Source: Parapedobacter deserti
Lineage (GTDB): Bacteria > Bacteroidota > Bacteroidia > Sphingobacteriales > Sphingobacteriaceae
NCBI RefSeq assembly: GCF_042646065.1
Contig: NZ_JBHRTA010000038.1
Span: forward strand, 434,001 to 498,000
DNA: 64,000 bases
Direction of reading: 5' to 3'
Shown here: one piece after another, positions 34,654 through 44,204 of the stretch
How the letters are laid out: every line of letters begins with the position of its first letter
Position numbering within the stretch: the first letter of the stretch is position 1
Made by a program: the position numbers and the translations under genes
Notes under the pieces: model-generated
Seen by the model: only the letters and a program-made list of their open reading frames with translations
The model's database searches: none
Told to the model about the DNA's origin: nothing

Positions 34654-37600
34654 ATGTATAAAATTTTTACCGCTCTATGCGGGAGGAAACCAATTATTCA
34701 TCGATATCCCTATTTGGTGATCATGAAAGTTACCGTATTCTTAACATTTGCCTGCATGCAACTGGCCATTGCCGGTCATGGGCAGCATGTAAGCATCAAT
34801 GTAGAAAATGCCGCTGTCACCGAAGTACTTTATCAACTGTCGAAGCAAAGCGGTTATGATTTCATCTATGATGCCAAGCTGCTGGAAGACGTAGGTGCAG
34901 TGACGTTGCAAGCCAGCAACAGGCCATTTAAGGAGGTGTTGAGCAGGTGCTTCGAAGGCCATTCGTTGGAATTCGTATTTAACCAGGACAATACGATAGT
35001 GATTCGAAAGGGGCCGGCGCATAACCGCGATAAAGTGCCGCTGCAGATGCGCATTTCGGGGGCGGTGCGTGATTCCCTTGGGAGTCCACTTGAAGGCGTG
35101 TCGGTTTTGTTGCAAGGCACGTCTCGCGGTACGGTCACCGATGTGAATGGGACCTTTCAGATTCAGGCAAAACCGGGCCAGGTGCTGACATTGCGGGCAT
35201 TGGGATACTTGACGCAGGAGGTTATCGTGGGAAGCCAGCAGCACATTCAGGTGGTCATGCAGCCCGAGCTGTCGGATTTGGACGAGGTCGTTGTGGTTGG
35301 ATACGGTGTGCAGGAAAAGGTAAACCTGACCGGAGCTGTCGGTGTGGCTTCCGGCGAACGCTTGGAAAAAAGGCCCATCGCTTCCGTGGGAGAGGGGCTG
35401 CAGGGCGTTATACCCAATTTGAATATTGCTCCGCGAAATGGCGATCCGGCTGAGCCTATTGCTTTCAATATAAGGGGATTTACATCGATAAACGGAGGTG
35501 AGCCGCTCATTTTGGTCGATGGTGTCCCTATGGATATCAACCGGATCAACCCTAGTGACATCGAAAGCGTAAGTGTGCTGAAAGATGCTGCCGCTGCCGC
35601 CGTTTACGGCGCCCGGGCCGCTTTCGGCGTTATTTTGGTAACGACCAAAGGAGCGAAAGCCGGGAAAGTAAATGTCGACTTTAACACCCAGCTGTCGTTG
35701 GCGAAGCCCATTTTCAACATGGATCCAATCACCGATCCTTATGAGTTTGTCATGGCCAAGAACGCGGCTACCCAGCGGAGTGGGGGTAACAACTGGTATA
35801 GCGAGGTTTATGTAAACGCGGCAAAAGCATATTCCGAAGGTACCGGGCCCGAATGGATTGTCGACAATGGATCGTTGATATATGTGGGTTTCAATGATTA
35901 CCACAATAAAATCATGACCAAGTTTGCGCCGACACAGCAACACGACCTATCGGTGTCTGGGGGCAGCGAAAGCTCGCGCTTTTTTGTCTCACTGGGGCAT
36001 ATGAACAAGGATGGGTACCTGCGTTCCAAGCGAAATGAAAATTTCAAGCGGTACAACGTGTTGATGAAAGCCGATTTTAAGATCACTAACTGGCTGAGTA
36101 TCGATCAAAAAATTACATTCAACTCGCAACAAAGCGACAAGCCGCATTTTTACAACTGGGATGTCAACATCAATTCATTGGCACGGGTTGACCCCATCAT
36201 GCCAATACAATTTCCGGATTTGCCTTACTACCTCGAGCCCGGAGACCGTGAAAAATACGAACCGTATATCGGCATGTATTTTGGCGGGACAAACTTCTTC
36301 CCGTATCTCCAACATGGTGGCCGTGCCACGTTTACGAACAACGATACCTGGCTGACACAGGGAGTCAGCCTCGAACCGCTGAAAAACCTGAAGGTACGGG
36401 CAGACTTTTCCTATAATTTTTTCAATAGGAACTTTCAGGATGTAGCCAGTAAGGTCAGTGTCGTATCAACCGACCTCACGGCTGCTAATATGCTGAGTGC
36501 AGGATACAGTGGAGATGATTGGATCAACGAAGTAAACAACTTCAACCGGTATTACGTATTCAATGCATATGCTGAGTACAATTTACAGACGGTAAGCGGG
36601 CACCGGGTAACGGCGATGGCCGGCTTCAATCAGGAAGCGGGGAGAAACAAAATGATCAGAGCAAGGGCCAGGTCGCTGATTACGCCAACGGTACCAGATA
36701 TCAATACCACAACCGGAGCGCAAGAAACCTATGGAAACAGTTCGCATGTGGCGCTACGAGGCGCCTTTTACCGCATAAACTACAACTATCGCGATCGATA
36801 CCTGTTGGAAACCAACGGTCGGTACGACGGGACGTCGAGGTTCCCCAGGGAGTCGCGCTACGGCTTTTTCCCATCCATATCATTGGGCTGGCGAATAGAC
36901 AACGAAGGATTTATGGCATCGGCGCGTTCATGGTTGAACAATTTGAAAATCCGGGCCTCCTATGGGTCGTTGGGCAACCAACTACTGGGAACGAATTATT
37001 ACCCCTATATCGCTGCAATGGGTATCGGACAGTCACCTTACATGTTTGCGGACGACCGGATACCCTATGTGTCTGCAGCGGGGTTGGTCAGCCCGGCGTT
37101 GACCTGGGAAACCGTTGTTTCCAAAAACTTGGGCTTGGATTTTTCGGTCTTCAGAAACCGTCTTGACGTATCTTTCGATGCGTATGTCCGGGAGACAAAG
37201 GACATGTTGATGAGTGTCACCTATCCTTCAATCCTGGGCGCTGCTGCGCCACAAGAAAATGCGGCTGATTTACGGACAAAAGGATGGGAGTTGGCGTTGA
37301 CCTGGCGGGACGATGTAGGCAAGGACTGGCGTTACGATTTTACCTTGGCGGTCTCCGATTGGTCATCGACGATTACCAAGTTTAATAACCCATCAGGTGC
37401 GCTGAGCGGGCACTATGTCGGAAAAAAAATAGGCGAAATCTGGGGATATCGGACGGTCGGAATTTTTCAGACCGAAGAAGAGGTCGCAGCGGCAGCGGAT
37501 CAATCGCGCCTCGGCTCAAACTGGCGGCCGGGCGATATTCAATATGCCGACTTGGATAACAATGGTTTTATCAGTCCGGGAAACAATACGCTTGCCAATC

Positions 37601-38112
37601 CCGGCGATCGGGAAATTATCGGGAACGAGACGCCCCGGTATTCTTTTGGAATCAATGCGGGCGTATCCTTCAGGGATTTTAGTCTTACCGCGTTTTTCCA
37701 GGGGATATGGAGCAGGGATCACTATCCCTCATATGGGCGATGGACCTGGTTTTTTCCCTTCAACGCGGGGCACGTCGAACGGTATTTTATCACTGACTCA
37801 TGGAGCGAAACCAACCGCGATGCCTACTTCCCGGCTGCTACGTACAATCCAGCCAAAAACATTCAGCCACAGACCAGATTCCTGCAGCAGGCCGGCTATA
37901 TTCGGTTAAAGAACATAAACCTCACCTACGACTTACCGAAAAACCTGGTGAGCAGTATCGGTTTGGGTAATGTTCAGGTGTTCTTTACCGGAATGAACCT
38001 TTGGGAATTTTCCAAGATACGGAAGCCGCTCGACCCGGAAACGATATACGGGGGATCAATCGAATACCCCATGCAACGGATATTCAGTGTTGGGGCAAGT
38101 GTATCATTCTAA
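34654..38112 (+). CDS. SusC/RagA TonB-dependent outer-membrane transporter with STN signalling domain
   Basis: Outer-membrane importer of oligosaccharides, 1152 residues. Order: signal peptide (to about residue 41, VFLTFACMQLAIAG), STN domain at about 47-118 (TEVLYQLSKQSGYDFIYDAK), carboxypeptidase-regulatory-like domain at about 133-213, the conserved LDEVVVVGYG, plug domain (INPSDIESVSVLKDAAAAAVYGARA), then a 22-strand barrel ending in a terminal phenylalanine (GASVSF). The STN domain is the link to the FecR anti-sigma factor upstream and is absent from the other two SusC proteins here. Its SusD partner follows directly. The transported glycan is inferred to be a rhamnose-containing oligosaccharide. 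Confidence 0.95.
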   Translation: MYKIFTALCGRKPIIHRYPYLVIMKVTVFLTFACMQLAIAGHGQHVSINVENAAVTEVLYQLSKQSGYDFIYDAKLLEDVGAVTLQASNRPFKEVLSRCFEGHSLEFVFNQDNTIVIRKGPAHNRDKVPLQMRISGAVRDSLGSPLEGVSVLLQGTSRGTVTDVNGTFQIQAKPGQVLTLRALGYLTQEVIVGSQQHIQVVMQPELSDLDEVVVVGYGVQEKVNLTGAVGVASGERLEKRPIASVGEGLQGVIPNLNIAPRNGDPAEPIAFNIRGFTSINGGEPLILVDGVPMDINRINPSDIESVSVLKDAAAAAVYGARAAFGVILVTTKGAKAGKVNVDFNTQLSLAKPIFNMDPITDPYEFVMAKNAATQRSGGNNWYSEVYVNAAKAYSEGTGPEWIVDNGSLIYVGFNDYHNKIMTKFAPTQQHDLSVSGGSESSRFFVSLGHMNKDGYLRSKRNENFKRYNVLMKADFKITNWLSIDQKITFNSQQSDKPHFYNWDVNINSLARVDPIMPIQFPDLPYYLEPGDREKYEPYIGMYFGGTNFFPYLQHGGRATFTNNDTWLTQGVSLEPLKNLKVRADFSYNFFNRNFQDVASKVSVVSTDLTAANMLSAGYSGDDWINEVNNFNRYYVFNAYAEYNLQTVSGHRVTAMAGFNQEAGRNKMIRARARSLITPTVPDINTTTGAQETYGNSSHVALRGAFYRINYNYRDRYLLETNGRYDGTSRFPRESRYGFFPSISLGWRIDNEGFMASARSWLNNLKIRASYGSLGNQLLGTNYYPYIAAMGIGQSPYMFADDRIPYVSAAGLVSPALTWETVVSKNLGLDFSVFRNRLDVSFDAYVRETKDMLMSVTYPSILGAAAPQENAADLRTKGWELALTWRDDVGKDWRYDFTLAVSDWSSTITKFNNPSGALSGHYVGKKIGEIWGYRTVGIFQTEEEVAAAADQSRLGSNWRPGDIQYADLDNNGFISPGNNTLANPGDREIIGNETPRYSFGINAGVSFRDFSLTAFFQGIWSRDHYPSYGRWTWFFPFNAGHVERYFITDSWSETNRDAYFPAATYNPAKNIQPQTRFLQQAGYIRLKNINLTYDLPKNLVSSIGLGNVQVFFTGMNLWEFSKIRKPLDPETIYGGSIEYPMQRIFSVGASVSF

Positions 38113-38131
38113 AAAATTAAAACAACGTATT

Positions 38132-39892
38132 ATGAATACAACGATAAAGTACCGTATTTTTTCCCTGCTTTCCTTGCTATGGGTCGGTTGTAACGACGAA
38201 TTTTTGGAGCGGTATCCGCTCGACAGGATAAGTGGCGACACATATTGGAACACCGAGAATGATTTAGCTGTTTATAACAACAGCTTGTACCACATGACGT
38301 TAAACAACAACGATGTGCCTATATTACACGGTCATACTGCCGATGATTGGTCCAGTATCTGGAACCAGGACGAAATGAGTGATAATATGGCCATTCTAGG
38401 GATAAGACATGTTTTTTATCAGGAAATACGTTCCGGAAAGCACAACGTTCCGGCTACGCCGGGCTGGTTTGGGTATAAAGGCTGGAATTTCGTCAGGGCC
38501 GTAAATGTCGGACTGGCAAACTATAACAGGGCCGATATTCCGCAGGAAATCATTGACAGATACGCGGGCGAAGCGCGGCTTTTCCGCGGATGGTTCTACG
38601 CGGAAAAAGTATCGAAATATGGCGATGTGCCATGGATCGATAGGGAACTGAATATCGATTCTGAAGAATTGTATGCGCCACGCACGCCGCGGGAGGAAGC
38701 AATGGCACATGTGCTGGAGGACCTGAATTTCGCCGCAGAGAAGCTTCCAAACAATTGGAATGACGGCAATACACCAGGAAGGCTCAACCGATGGGCTGCC
38801 TTGCTGGTAAAATCGAGGGTCTGTTTATTCGAGGGGACATGGCGCAAATACCATGGCGGTTCGAATGCCGATCTTTGGTTAGCGGAAGCCGCAAAAGCCG
38901 CAAAGGAACTGATTGAGGACGGTCCTTATCGGTTGTATGTAACCGGCGATATCCATAATGACTATAATGCCTATCACCGGATATTGGACCTCAGTGGCAA
39001 CCCGGAAGTGCTGTACTGGCGAAAGTACAAAGCCGGCGTGCTGACCAATCACATACAGGTGCCGTTTAACGAGATTGCCAGCGGAACAAAGAGCTTAGTG
39101 GAGGACTACCTGGCTTCCGACGGGCTGCCCATAACCCTGTCGCCGTTGTATGAAGGTGATGAGGAAATCGAAGACGTTTTCAAAAACCGTGACCCGCGGT
39201 TGAGGCAAACAATCCTGCACCCCGAAGACAAGGAAAAATACCGGTATCATCTTGGCAACGCCTTAAGTTATCCACGTGTTATCGGTATGGAAGCCAACCC
39301 TTCGGCTACCGGCTACCACATTGTAAAATTTTACAACGCCGATGATATGATAGGTAAGGCTTATAATACCGGTGAAAGCCCCGCGATTATATTGAGGTTC
39401 GGTGAGGCAATGTTAAATTATGCCGAGGCGTTGGCGGAATTGGGAACAATAACCCAGCACGATTTAGACATCAGCATCAATAAATTGCGTGACCGGGTGG
39501 GCATGCCACACCTAACCCTGAATGTCCCGATGGATCCCAGGTATGCCGCCGATGGCGTGTCTGCACTGATTGTTGAAATCAGGCGCGAGAGGCGGGTAGA
39601 GCTCTTTGCAGAAGGGTTCCGCTACAACGACTTAAGGCGATGGAAACAGGGTAAAAAGTTAGAACAGCCGACATGGGGTATGCGGTGGAACGAAGCGGCC
39701 ATTGCACGTTATCCGGATGCGGAAGTACGAACAGCCATTGATCCAGTGACCGGAAAAACATACATAGACGTCGATCAGGGTTCGGATTGGGAAAACCCTG
39801 TATTTGACGAAAATAAGCATTATCTATGGCCCATCCCGTTGAGTGAACTTGCCCAAAACCCAAATATTGGGCAAAACCCGGGCTGGGATTAG
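38132..39892 (+). CDS. SusD/RagB surface glycan-binding lipoprotein (pair 1)
   Basis: Partner lipoprotein that caps the SusC barrel. From the ATG at 38132 it has 586 residues. The signal peptide ends in a lipobox (SLLWVGC, Cys20), followed by the SusD hallmark FLERYPLDRISGDTYW. The TPR-containing body includes RFGEAMLNYAEALAELG and RRERRVELFAEGFRYNDLRRWKQGK, and the C-terminus has YLWPIPLSELAQNPNIGQNPGW. It starts 19 bp after susC and is followed after 27 bp by the GH2 gene, so the three are likely co-transcribed. Confidence 0.95.
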   Translation: MNTTIKYRIFSLLSLLWVGCNDEFLERYPLDRISGDTYWNTENDLAVYNNSLYHMTLNNNDVPILHGHTADDWSSIWNQDEMSDNMAILGIRHVFYQEIRSGKHNVPATPGWFGYKGWNFVRAVNVGLANYNRADIPQEIIDRYAGEARLFRGWFYAEKVSKYGDVPWIDRELNIDSEELYAPRTPREEAMAHVLEDLNFAAEKLPNNWNDGNTPGRLNRWAALLVKSRVCLFEGTWRKYHGGSNADLWLAEAAKAAKELIEDGPYRLYVTGDIHNDYNAYHRILDLSGNPEVLYWRKYKAGVLTNHIQVPFNEIASGTKSLVEDYLASDGLPITLSPLYEGDEEIEDVFKNRDPRLRQTILHPEDKEKYRYHLGNALSYPRVIGMEANPSATGYHIVKFYNADDMIGKAYNTGESPAIILRFGEAMLNYAEALAELGTITQHDLDISINKLRDRVGMPHLTLNVPMDPRYAADGVSALIVEIRRERRVELFAEGFRYNDLRRWKQGKKLEQPTWGMRWNEAAIARYPDAEVRTAIDPVTGKTYIDVDQGSDWENPVFDENKHYLWPIPLSELAQNPNIGQNPGWD

Positions 39893-39919
39893 CATAGCAT
39901 ATCGGAATAAGCAAATCGA

Positions 39920-42382
39920 ATGGACAGACCAAAAAGGATATCGACGACGCTGATGCTGTATGGTTTTTGCTTGCTGATGGTAGCCATGCCATGCGAGGCA
40001 CCAGCCGCAACGGATCCAGCCAAGCGCAAACGTGATTTTAACTCCGATTGGAAGTTTATCCTGGATCCGTTGATTGACGCAAGCGGCTATGTGTTTGATG
40101 ATAGCGGTTGGGAAACTGTGTCCATCCCACACGATTACAGTATGCCCCTGATGGATTCCCCTCAGCAAACATCAGGCGGCGGTGTTGTCGGACCTTTTTC
40201 GATTGATAGCGAGGGCGGGGCATTTACCGGCCACACCACGGGAGGGGTAGGGTGGTATCGGAAAACCTTCCTACTGGACGAATCGGATAGGGGGAAAATA
40301 ATCAACGTTCACTTTGATGGGATATACGCTGAGTCGGAGGTTTGGATAAACGGGCACAAAGTAGGTTTTAGGCCTAATGGATACGTGCCGTTTTATTATG
40401 ACCTGACACCGTTTCTTCACATTGGTAGCAAACCGAATGTAATCGCGGTGAGTTGCAGAAACCTCGGGGCGAACAGTCGTTGGTATGCTGGCTCAGGCAT
40501 CTATCGCTACGTGCATCTAACGGTAACCGATCCTGTCCATGTAGACACATGGGGGCTTCATGTTAGTACCGATCGACTAAATAAGAAACGAGCCAAGCTG
40601 TCCGTCAGCACGACGCTTGCCAATCGGTCGGAAATGGGGGCAAGGGTACTTGTGCTGAGCGAGATCGTGGATCACAATGGCGTTGCCGTGGCAAGAAGGA
40701 CGAAAGAACAGGATGTTGCCGCAGGTGAACAGGCCACATCCCTGGTTAGCTTAGAGGTGAACGACCCGAGGCCGTGGTCACCGAAAGACCCCTACCGATA
40801 CCTTGTCCGCATCGCACTCTTTATAAACGGCAGGCCCGTTGACTCGGTAGAAGAAAAGATCGGTATTAGAACCATCCGGATCGACGCACGTAACGGCTTG
40901 CGCATAAATGGCGAATCGGTGCTGTTGAAGGGCGCTAATATACACCATGATCATGGATTTCTTGGAGCGAGGGCTTACTCGGCTGCGGAGGCGCGCAAGG
41001 TCGCGGCGTTGAAAGCTAATGGCTTCAATGCCCTCCGGACCAGCCACAATCCGCCGTCGGAGGCGCTGCTGGAGGCCTGCGATCAATTGGGGGTGATGGT
41101 GATCAATGAGTTTTTCGATATGTGGGAGCGGCCAAAGAAACCGGACGATTATCATCAATATTTTTCGCAGTGGCACGAAAATGATCTGGCCCATGTCATC
41201 GCCCGCGATAAAAACCGGGCATCGGTAATGGCATGGAGCATCGGCAATGAAATCAACGAACGGGCTGATTCGTCAGGGATAGCCATCGCCAAGCAGCTGG
41301 TGGATCTCACCCGAAGGCTTGATCCTACTCGCCCGGTCACGGCAGGTGTCTGTGATTTCTGGGACCATAAAGGCCGCCCTTGGGAAGACACGGATCTGGC
41401 GTTTCAATTTTTGGACGTGGCCGGATACAACTACGGGCACGAACATTACGCTTCCGACCACCAACGCCACCCGCAGCGTGTAATGCTGGGAACGGAGTCG
41501 TATGCACAAGAGGCGTACGATAATTGGCGGAAAGTACAGGAGTTTCCTTATGTCATCGGAGACTTCATATGGACGGGGATGGACTATATCGGTGAAGCCG
41601 GGATCGGACATAGTGTACTTGATCAAAAGGCGGAGGGTAATTTGCTGCCTTGGCCATGGTACAACGCGTGGTGCGGCGATTTGGACATCACCGGCTCCAA
41701 AAAACCACAGTCCTACTACCGCGACGTCGTTTGGCAGCGAAGCAGCCTTGAGGTGGCGGTGCGGCCCCCCGATCCCCAGGGCAGTGTCTTATATACCAGT
41801 AAGTGGGGATGGCCATCTGAACAGCGGAGCTGGACATGGCCGGGAAAAGAAGGGCAGCCTTTGACGCTGGCCATCTATTCGCCGGGACCCTTCGTCACCG
41901 TCACGCATAATGGAGCGCAGGTGGCGCATCGCGGGGTTGATGCCGGTTCAAAGTGGATCACGCTACTGGAAATTCCCTACGCTCCGGGAGACATTTCGGT
42001 CGTAGCTTCAGACGGTAAACGAGTGATCGCCAGGCGCACCTTGCACACCACAGGCAAGCCAGCAGCACTCCGGATTGTGGCAGATAGGCCAATGGAAGAC
42101 CAAGGGGGCGATGGCCTCATCTTTGCCCATATTGAAGTGATAGATGAAAAGGGTAATGTTGTTCCCAATGCCAACGCTGAAATTGCGTTGGAAGTAAATG
42201 GCGCCGGAACGTTGATTGGCGCGGGAAATGCAGATCCGACGGACCTGACGAGTTTCAACAATCCCAAGCCCAAGGCGTTTCAGGGCAAAGCTTTCGCGGT
42301 AATTAAGATGGAAAAAGGAAACGGAATGCTGGTCTTTCGCGCAAGCGCTGAGGGATTGGAGGGAGCTGTCACATTCCTCTAA
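39920..42382 (+). CDS. Glycoside hydrolase family 2 enzyme, beta-galactosidase type
   Basis: Retaining exo-glycosidase of 820 residues with a signal peptide (LYGFCLLMVAMPCEAPAA). The usual GH2 order is seen: sugar-binding jelly roll (GGVGWYRKTF), immunoglobulin-like domain, TIM barrel (VLLKGANIHHDHGFLGA), then extra C-terminal beta domains. The acid/base is Glu444 (SIGNEINE) and the nucleophile probably Glu526 (LGTESYA). Galactose side chains are common on rhamnogalacturonan-I, which would fit. Related GH2 enzymes also act on beta-glucuronides or arabinosides, so the substrate is open. It follows susD closely and overlaps the 3' end of the opposite-strand AraC gene by 14 bp. Confidence 0.9.
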   Translation: MDRPKRISTTLMLYGFCLLMVAMPCEAPAATDPAKRKRDFNSDWKFILDPLIDASGYVFDDSGWETVSIPHDYSMPLMDSPQQTSGGGVVGPFSIDSEGGAFTGHTTGGVGWYRKTFLLDESDRGKIINVHFDGIYAESEVWINGHKVGFRPNGYVPFYYDLTPFLHIGSKPNVIAVSCRNLGANSRWYAGSGIYRYVHLTVTDPVHVDTWGLHVSTDRLNKKRAKLSVSTTLANRSEMGARVLVLSEIVDHNGVAVARRTKEQDVAAGEQATSLVSLEVNDPRPWSPKDPYRYLVRIALFINGRPVDSVEEKIGIRTIRIDARNGLRINGESVLLKGANIHHDHGFLGARAYSAAEARKVAALKANGFNALRTSHNPPSEALLEACDQLGVMVINEFFDMWERPKKPDDYHQYFSQWHENDLAHVIARDKNRASVMAWSIGNEINERADSSGIAIAKQLVDLTRRLDPTRPVTAGVCDFWDHKGRPWEDTDLAFQFLDVAGYNYGHEHYASDHQRHPQRVMLGTESYAQEAYDNWRKVQEFPYVIGDFIWTGMDYIGEAGIGHSVLDQKAEGNLLPWPWYNAWCGDLDITGSKKPQSYYRDVVWQRSSLEVAVRPPDPQGSVLYTSKWGWPSEQRSWTWPGKEGQPLTLAIYSPGPFVTVTHNGAQVAHRGVDAGSKWITLLEIPYAPGDISVVASDGKRVIARRTLHTTGKPAALRIVADRPMEDQGGDGLIFAHIEVIDEKGNVVPNANAEIALEVNGAGTLIGAGNADPTDLTSFNNPKPKAFQGKAFAVIKMEKGNGMLVFRASAEGLEGAVTFL

Positions 42383-43238
42383 AGATCTTCGGAGATACCC
42401 CGAATTTCTTCTTGAACAACCGGGAGAAATAATAAGGAGAATCAAAACCGGTGTAATAGCCGATTTCTTTGACCGTGAGCTTGGTGCTTTTGAGGAGCTC
42501 TTCGGCTTTATCCAGCCGGAGGTCGAGGTGGTATTGATTGGGCGATTTTCCGGTAAGCCGCTTAAACGATTTCCTGAATTTTGAATAACTGATCGGGAAC
42601 TCTTCGACCAAATCTTCCATGCGGACGTTGTTTCCCAGCTCGGTCTGGAGTCTGAGTATGGCTTTCGAAACCCACACCGATTCGGGGTCGTCTTGGTTTT
42701 TCTTTCCCTGGTTTACCCGGTTGAGCAAGGCGATAATCTGCAAGGTAATGCCCGCGGCAACCTGTTGGTGTCCGATCTGGGCGTTCGACACAGTGCTTAA
42801 CAGTTGAGTAAATGCCGCGATCAGCTCTTTATTGAGCCCCGAATCGACAAATGGAGTTTCGGGATGGAATAATTGACTCATGACATGCCGGGGGTAGCCG
42901 CCGTTAAAACCGACCCAATACTCTTCCCATCCATATGCGGGGTCCGGTTTATAGCGGTGCCAGACGCCCGGAAAGAGCATAAAACAGGTGCCTGACTCAA
43001 TCACCCGGGGCCGTGTGTTGGCCGATTCGAATACACCGCGGCCATTGGTGATGAACACCACGTAATAACCGTCCAGAATGCGGCCTTTGTTCCAGGAGAA
43101 CGCATGGTCCGCAGGATGCTGGTTGACGTCGGGATATTGGGCATGTTTGTCAATCTTGGTATAACCGACAGTATTGACGTAAAAATCCAACACTCGGTCA
43201 ACCTCTCTGATGTGCAAATATTTATGATAATTGCTCAT
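42369..43238 (-). CDS. AraC-family transcriptional regulator
   Basis: A 289-residue regulator. The N-terminal cupin-like sensor domain spans about 10-150 (GYYVVFITNGRGVFES, GTCFMLFPGVWHRYKP), and the C-terminal AraC/XylS DNA-binding domain has two helix-turn-helix motifs (MEDLVEEFPISYSKFRKSFK and VKEIGYYTGFDSPYYFSRLF). The sensor likely binds a sugar. It is transcribed away from the dioxygenase/isomerase pair, and a perfect palindrome lies in the shared upstream region, so it probably controls that pair and perhaps itself. No other one-component regulator is seen near the rha operon, so control of rhamnose genes is also conceivable. Confidence 0.94.
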   Translation of the reverse strand: MSNYHKYLHIREVDRVLDFYVNTVGYTKIDKHAQYPDVNQHPADHAFSWNKGRILDGYYVVFITNGRGVFESANTRPRVIESGTCFMLFPGVWHRYKPDPAYGWEEYWVGFNGGYPRHVMSQLFHPETPFVDSGLNKELIAAFTQLLSTVSNAQIGHQQVAAGITLQIIALLNRVNQGKKNQDDPESVWVSKAILRLQTELGNNVRMEDLVEEFPISYSKFRKSFKRLTGKSPNQYHLDLRLDKAEELLKSTKLTVKEIGYYTGFDSPYYFSRLFKKKFGVSPKIFRGM

Positions 43239-43260
43239 AACCGGTTTGTGCTACTGCTAT

Positions 43261-43268
43261 CAAACATA
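43261..43268 (-). promoter_or_regulatory. Candidate -7 promoter box of the araC-type gene
   Basis: Read leftwards the sequence is TATGTTTG, an exact TAnnTTTG match, 22 bp before the ATG. No TTTG is at the right distance upstream, which would suit regulated transcription. The palindrome at 43280-43297 falls within its -33 region. Confidence 0.45.
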
Positions 43269-43279
43269 CGGAAAGCATG

Positions 43280-43297
43280 TGACATTCGGAAATGTCA
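43280..43297. promoter_or_regulatory. Operator-like perfect palindrome between divergent genes
   Basis: TGACATT-CGGA-AATGTCA: 7-bp arms in perfect inverted repeat around a 4-nt centre. It lies in the 147-bp space between the araC-type gene and the dioxygenase gene, over the presumed -33 region of the former and upstream of the promoter of the latter. It is a good candidate for a repressor or activator site. Confidence 0.5.
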
Positions 43298-43328
43298 AAA
43301 AGTGTAAAAAAAGGTTCCGATTAGTCAT

Positions 43329-43357
43329 TTTGTGCTGGCCGTTTAAAGCGATCTTTG
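43329..43357 (+). promoter_or_regulatory. Candidate promoter of the dioxygenase/isomerase pair
   Basis: TTTG (43329-43332), 17 bp, then GATCTTTG (43350-43357), one mismatch from TAnnTTTG. It ends 28 bp before the ATG. The spacer is slightly short. Confidence 0.4.
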
Positions 43358-43385
43358 TATAACACATTCACCAATTATATAGATT

Positions 43386-44204
43386 ATGAATACCGACGTA
43401 AGTAACGAGCAGATTGATTTTTATCGCGAGAATGGTTATGTAGTCATTGAAGACTTTTTGAACGCCGAAGAACTCGAACATTGGCGCAACGCAGTAACCC
43501 GGGCCATCCAGGTGCGCAACGGCCTCAAAATACCGGGCAAAGATGTACGCCTCGGCGAAGAGGACGGCATCAACGAGGACGCGGCCTATTTCAACAACGT
43601 ATTCGACCAGCTGCTGAATCTCTGGCAGACCAGCGAAGAAGTGAGGGAATTGATGGTTGATGACCGCATTGGCAAGATGGCGGCCGATTTGGCAGAGGTA
43701 GACGGCATCCGCATCTGGCACGACCAGACCTTGATCAAACGGCCGTGGGCCAATCCGACCTCGTGGCATCTGGATACACCGTTCTGGTCATTTTCCGATC
43801 GGCGTGCGTTGTCTATCTGGGTGGCACTGGATGATGCAACCCTTGAAAATGGATGCCTTTTCTTTATTCCGGGCTCGCATAAGACCACCACATTTGAGAA
43901 TGCCGGAATCGGTAAAAATATGGGCGGCATTTTTGAAGTTTATCCTGAATTTAAGCAGGCAAAATCCCATGCTGCGGTCATGAAAGCGGGTAGCTGTTCC
44001 TTCCATAACGGGTTGACCATCCATGGTGCCCATGCTAATATGACGCCCGGCTACCGGAGGGCGATGACCTGTGCGTATATGCCAGATGGGAATACCTACA
44101 ACGGGACACCCAATATCCTCCCTGACGGGTACGTGAAGACCCTCAATGTAGGTGACTTGCTGGATAATGAGGAACAAAATCCGCTCATTTATAAGCGCTC
44201 ATGA
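43386..44204 (+). CDS. Phytanoyl-CoA dioxygenase (PhyH) family Fe(II)/2-oxoglutarate oxygenase
   Basis: A 272-residue double-stranded beta-helix oxygenase. The iron triad is visible as His128 and Asp130 (SWHLDTPFW) and a distal His, most likely His213 (LTIHGAHAN), with the 2-oxoglutarate-binding arginine probably Arg224 or Arg225 (PGYRRAMTC). GCLFFIPGSHK is the typical beta-strand motif. The substrate is unknown; family members hydroxylate diverse small molecules. Its stop overlaps the next gene by ATGA, so it works with a TIM-barrel isomerase/epimerase. No export signal, so it acts on an imported, low-molecular-weight compound. Placement in a saccharide locus suggests oxidation of a methylated or unusual sugar or a plant aglycone (inference). 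Confidence 0.87.
   Translation: MNTDVSNEQIDFYRENGYVVIEDFLNAEELEHWRNAVTRAIQVRNGLKIPGKDVRLGEEDGINEDAAYFNNVFDQLLNLWQTSEEVRELMVDDRIGKMAADLAEVDGIRIWHDQTLIKRPWANPTSWHLDTPFWSFSDRRALSIWVALDDATLENGCLFFIPGSHKTTTFENAGIGKNMGGIFEVYPEFKQAKSHAAVMKAGSCSFHNGLTIHGAHANMTPGYRRAMTCAYMPDGNTYNGTPNILPDGYVKTLNVGDLLDNEEQNPLIYKRS

Noticed and set aside
42369..42382. Overlap of GH2 and araC-type genes as a sign of a frameshift
   Set aside because: The genes are convergent and both have full-length family C-termini; the 14-bp overlap is an ordinary 3' overlap.
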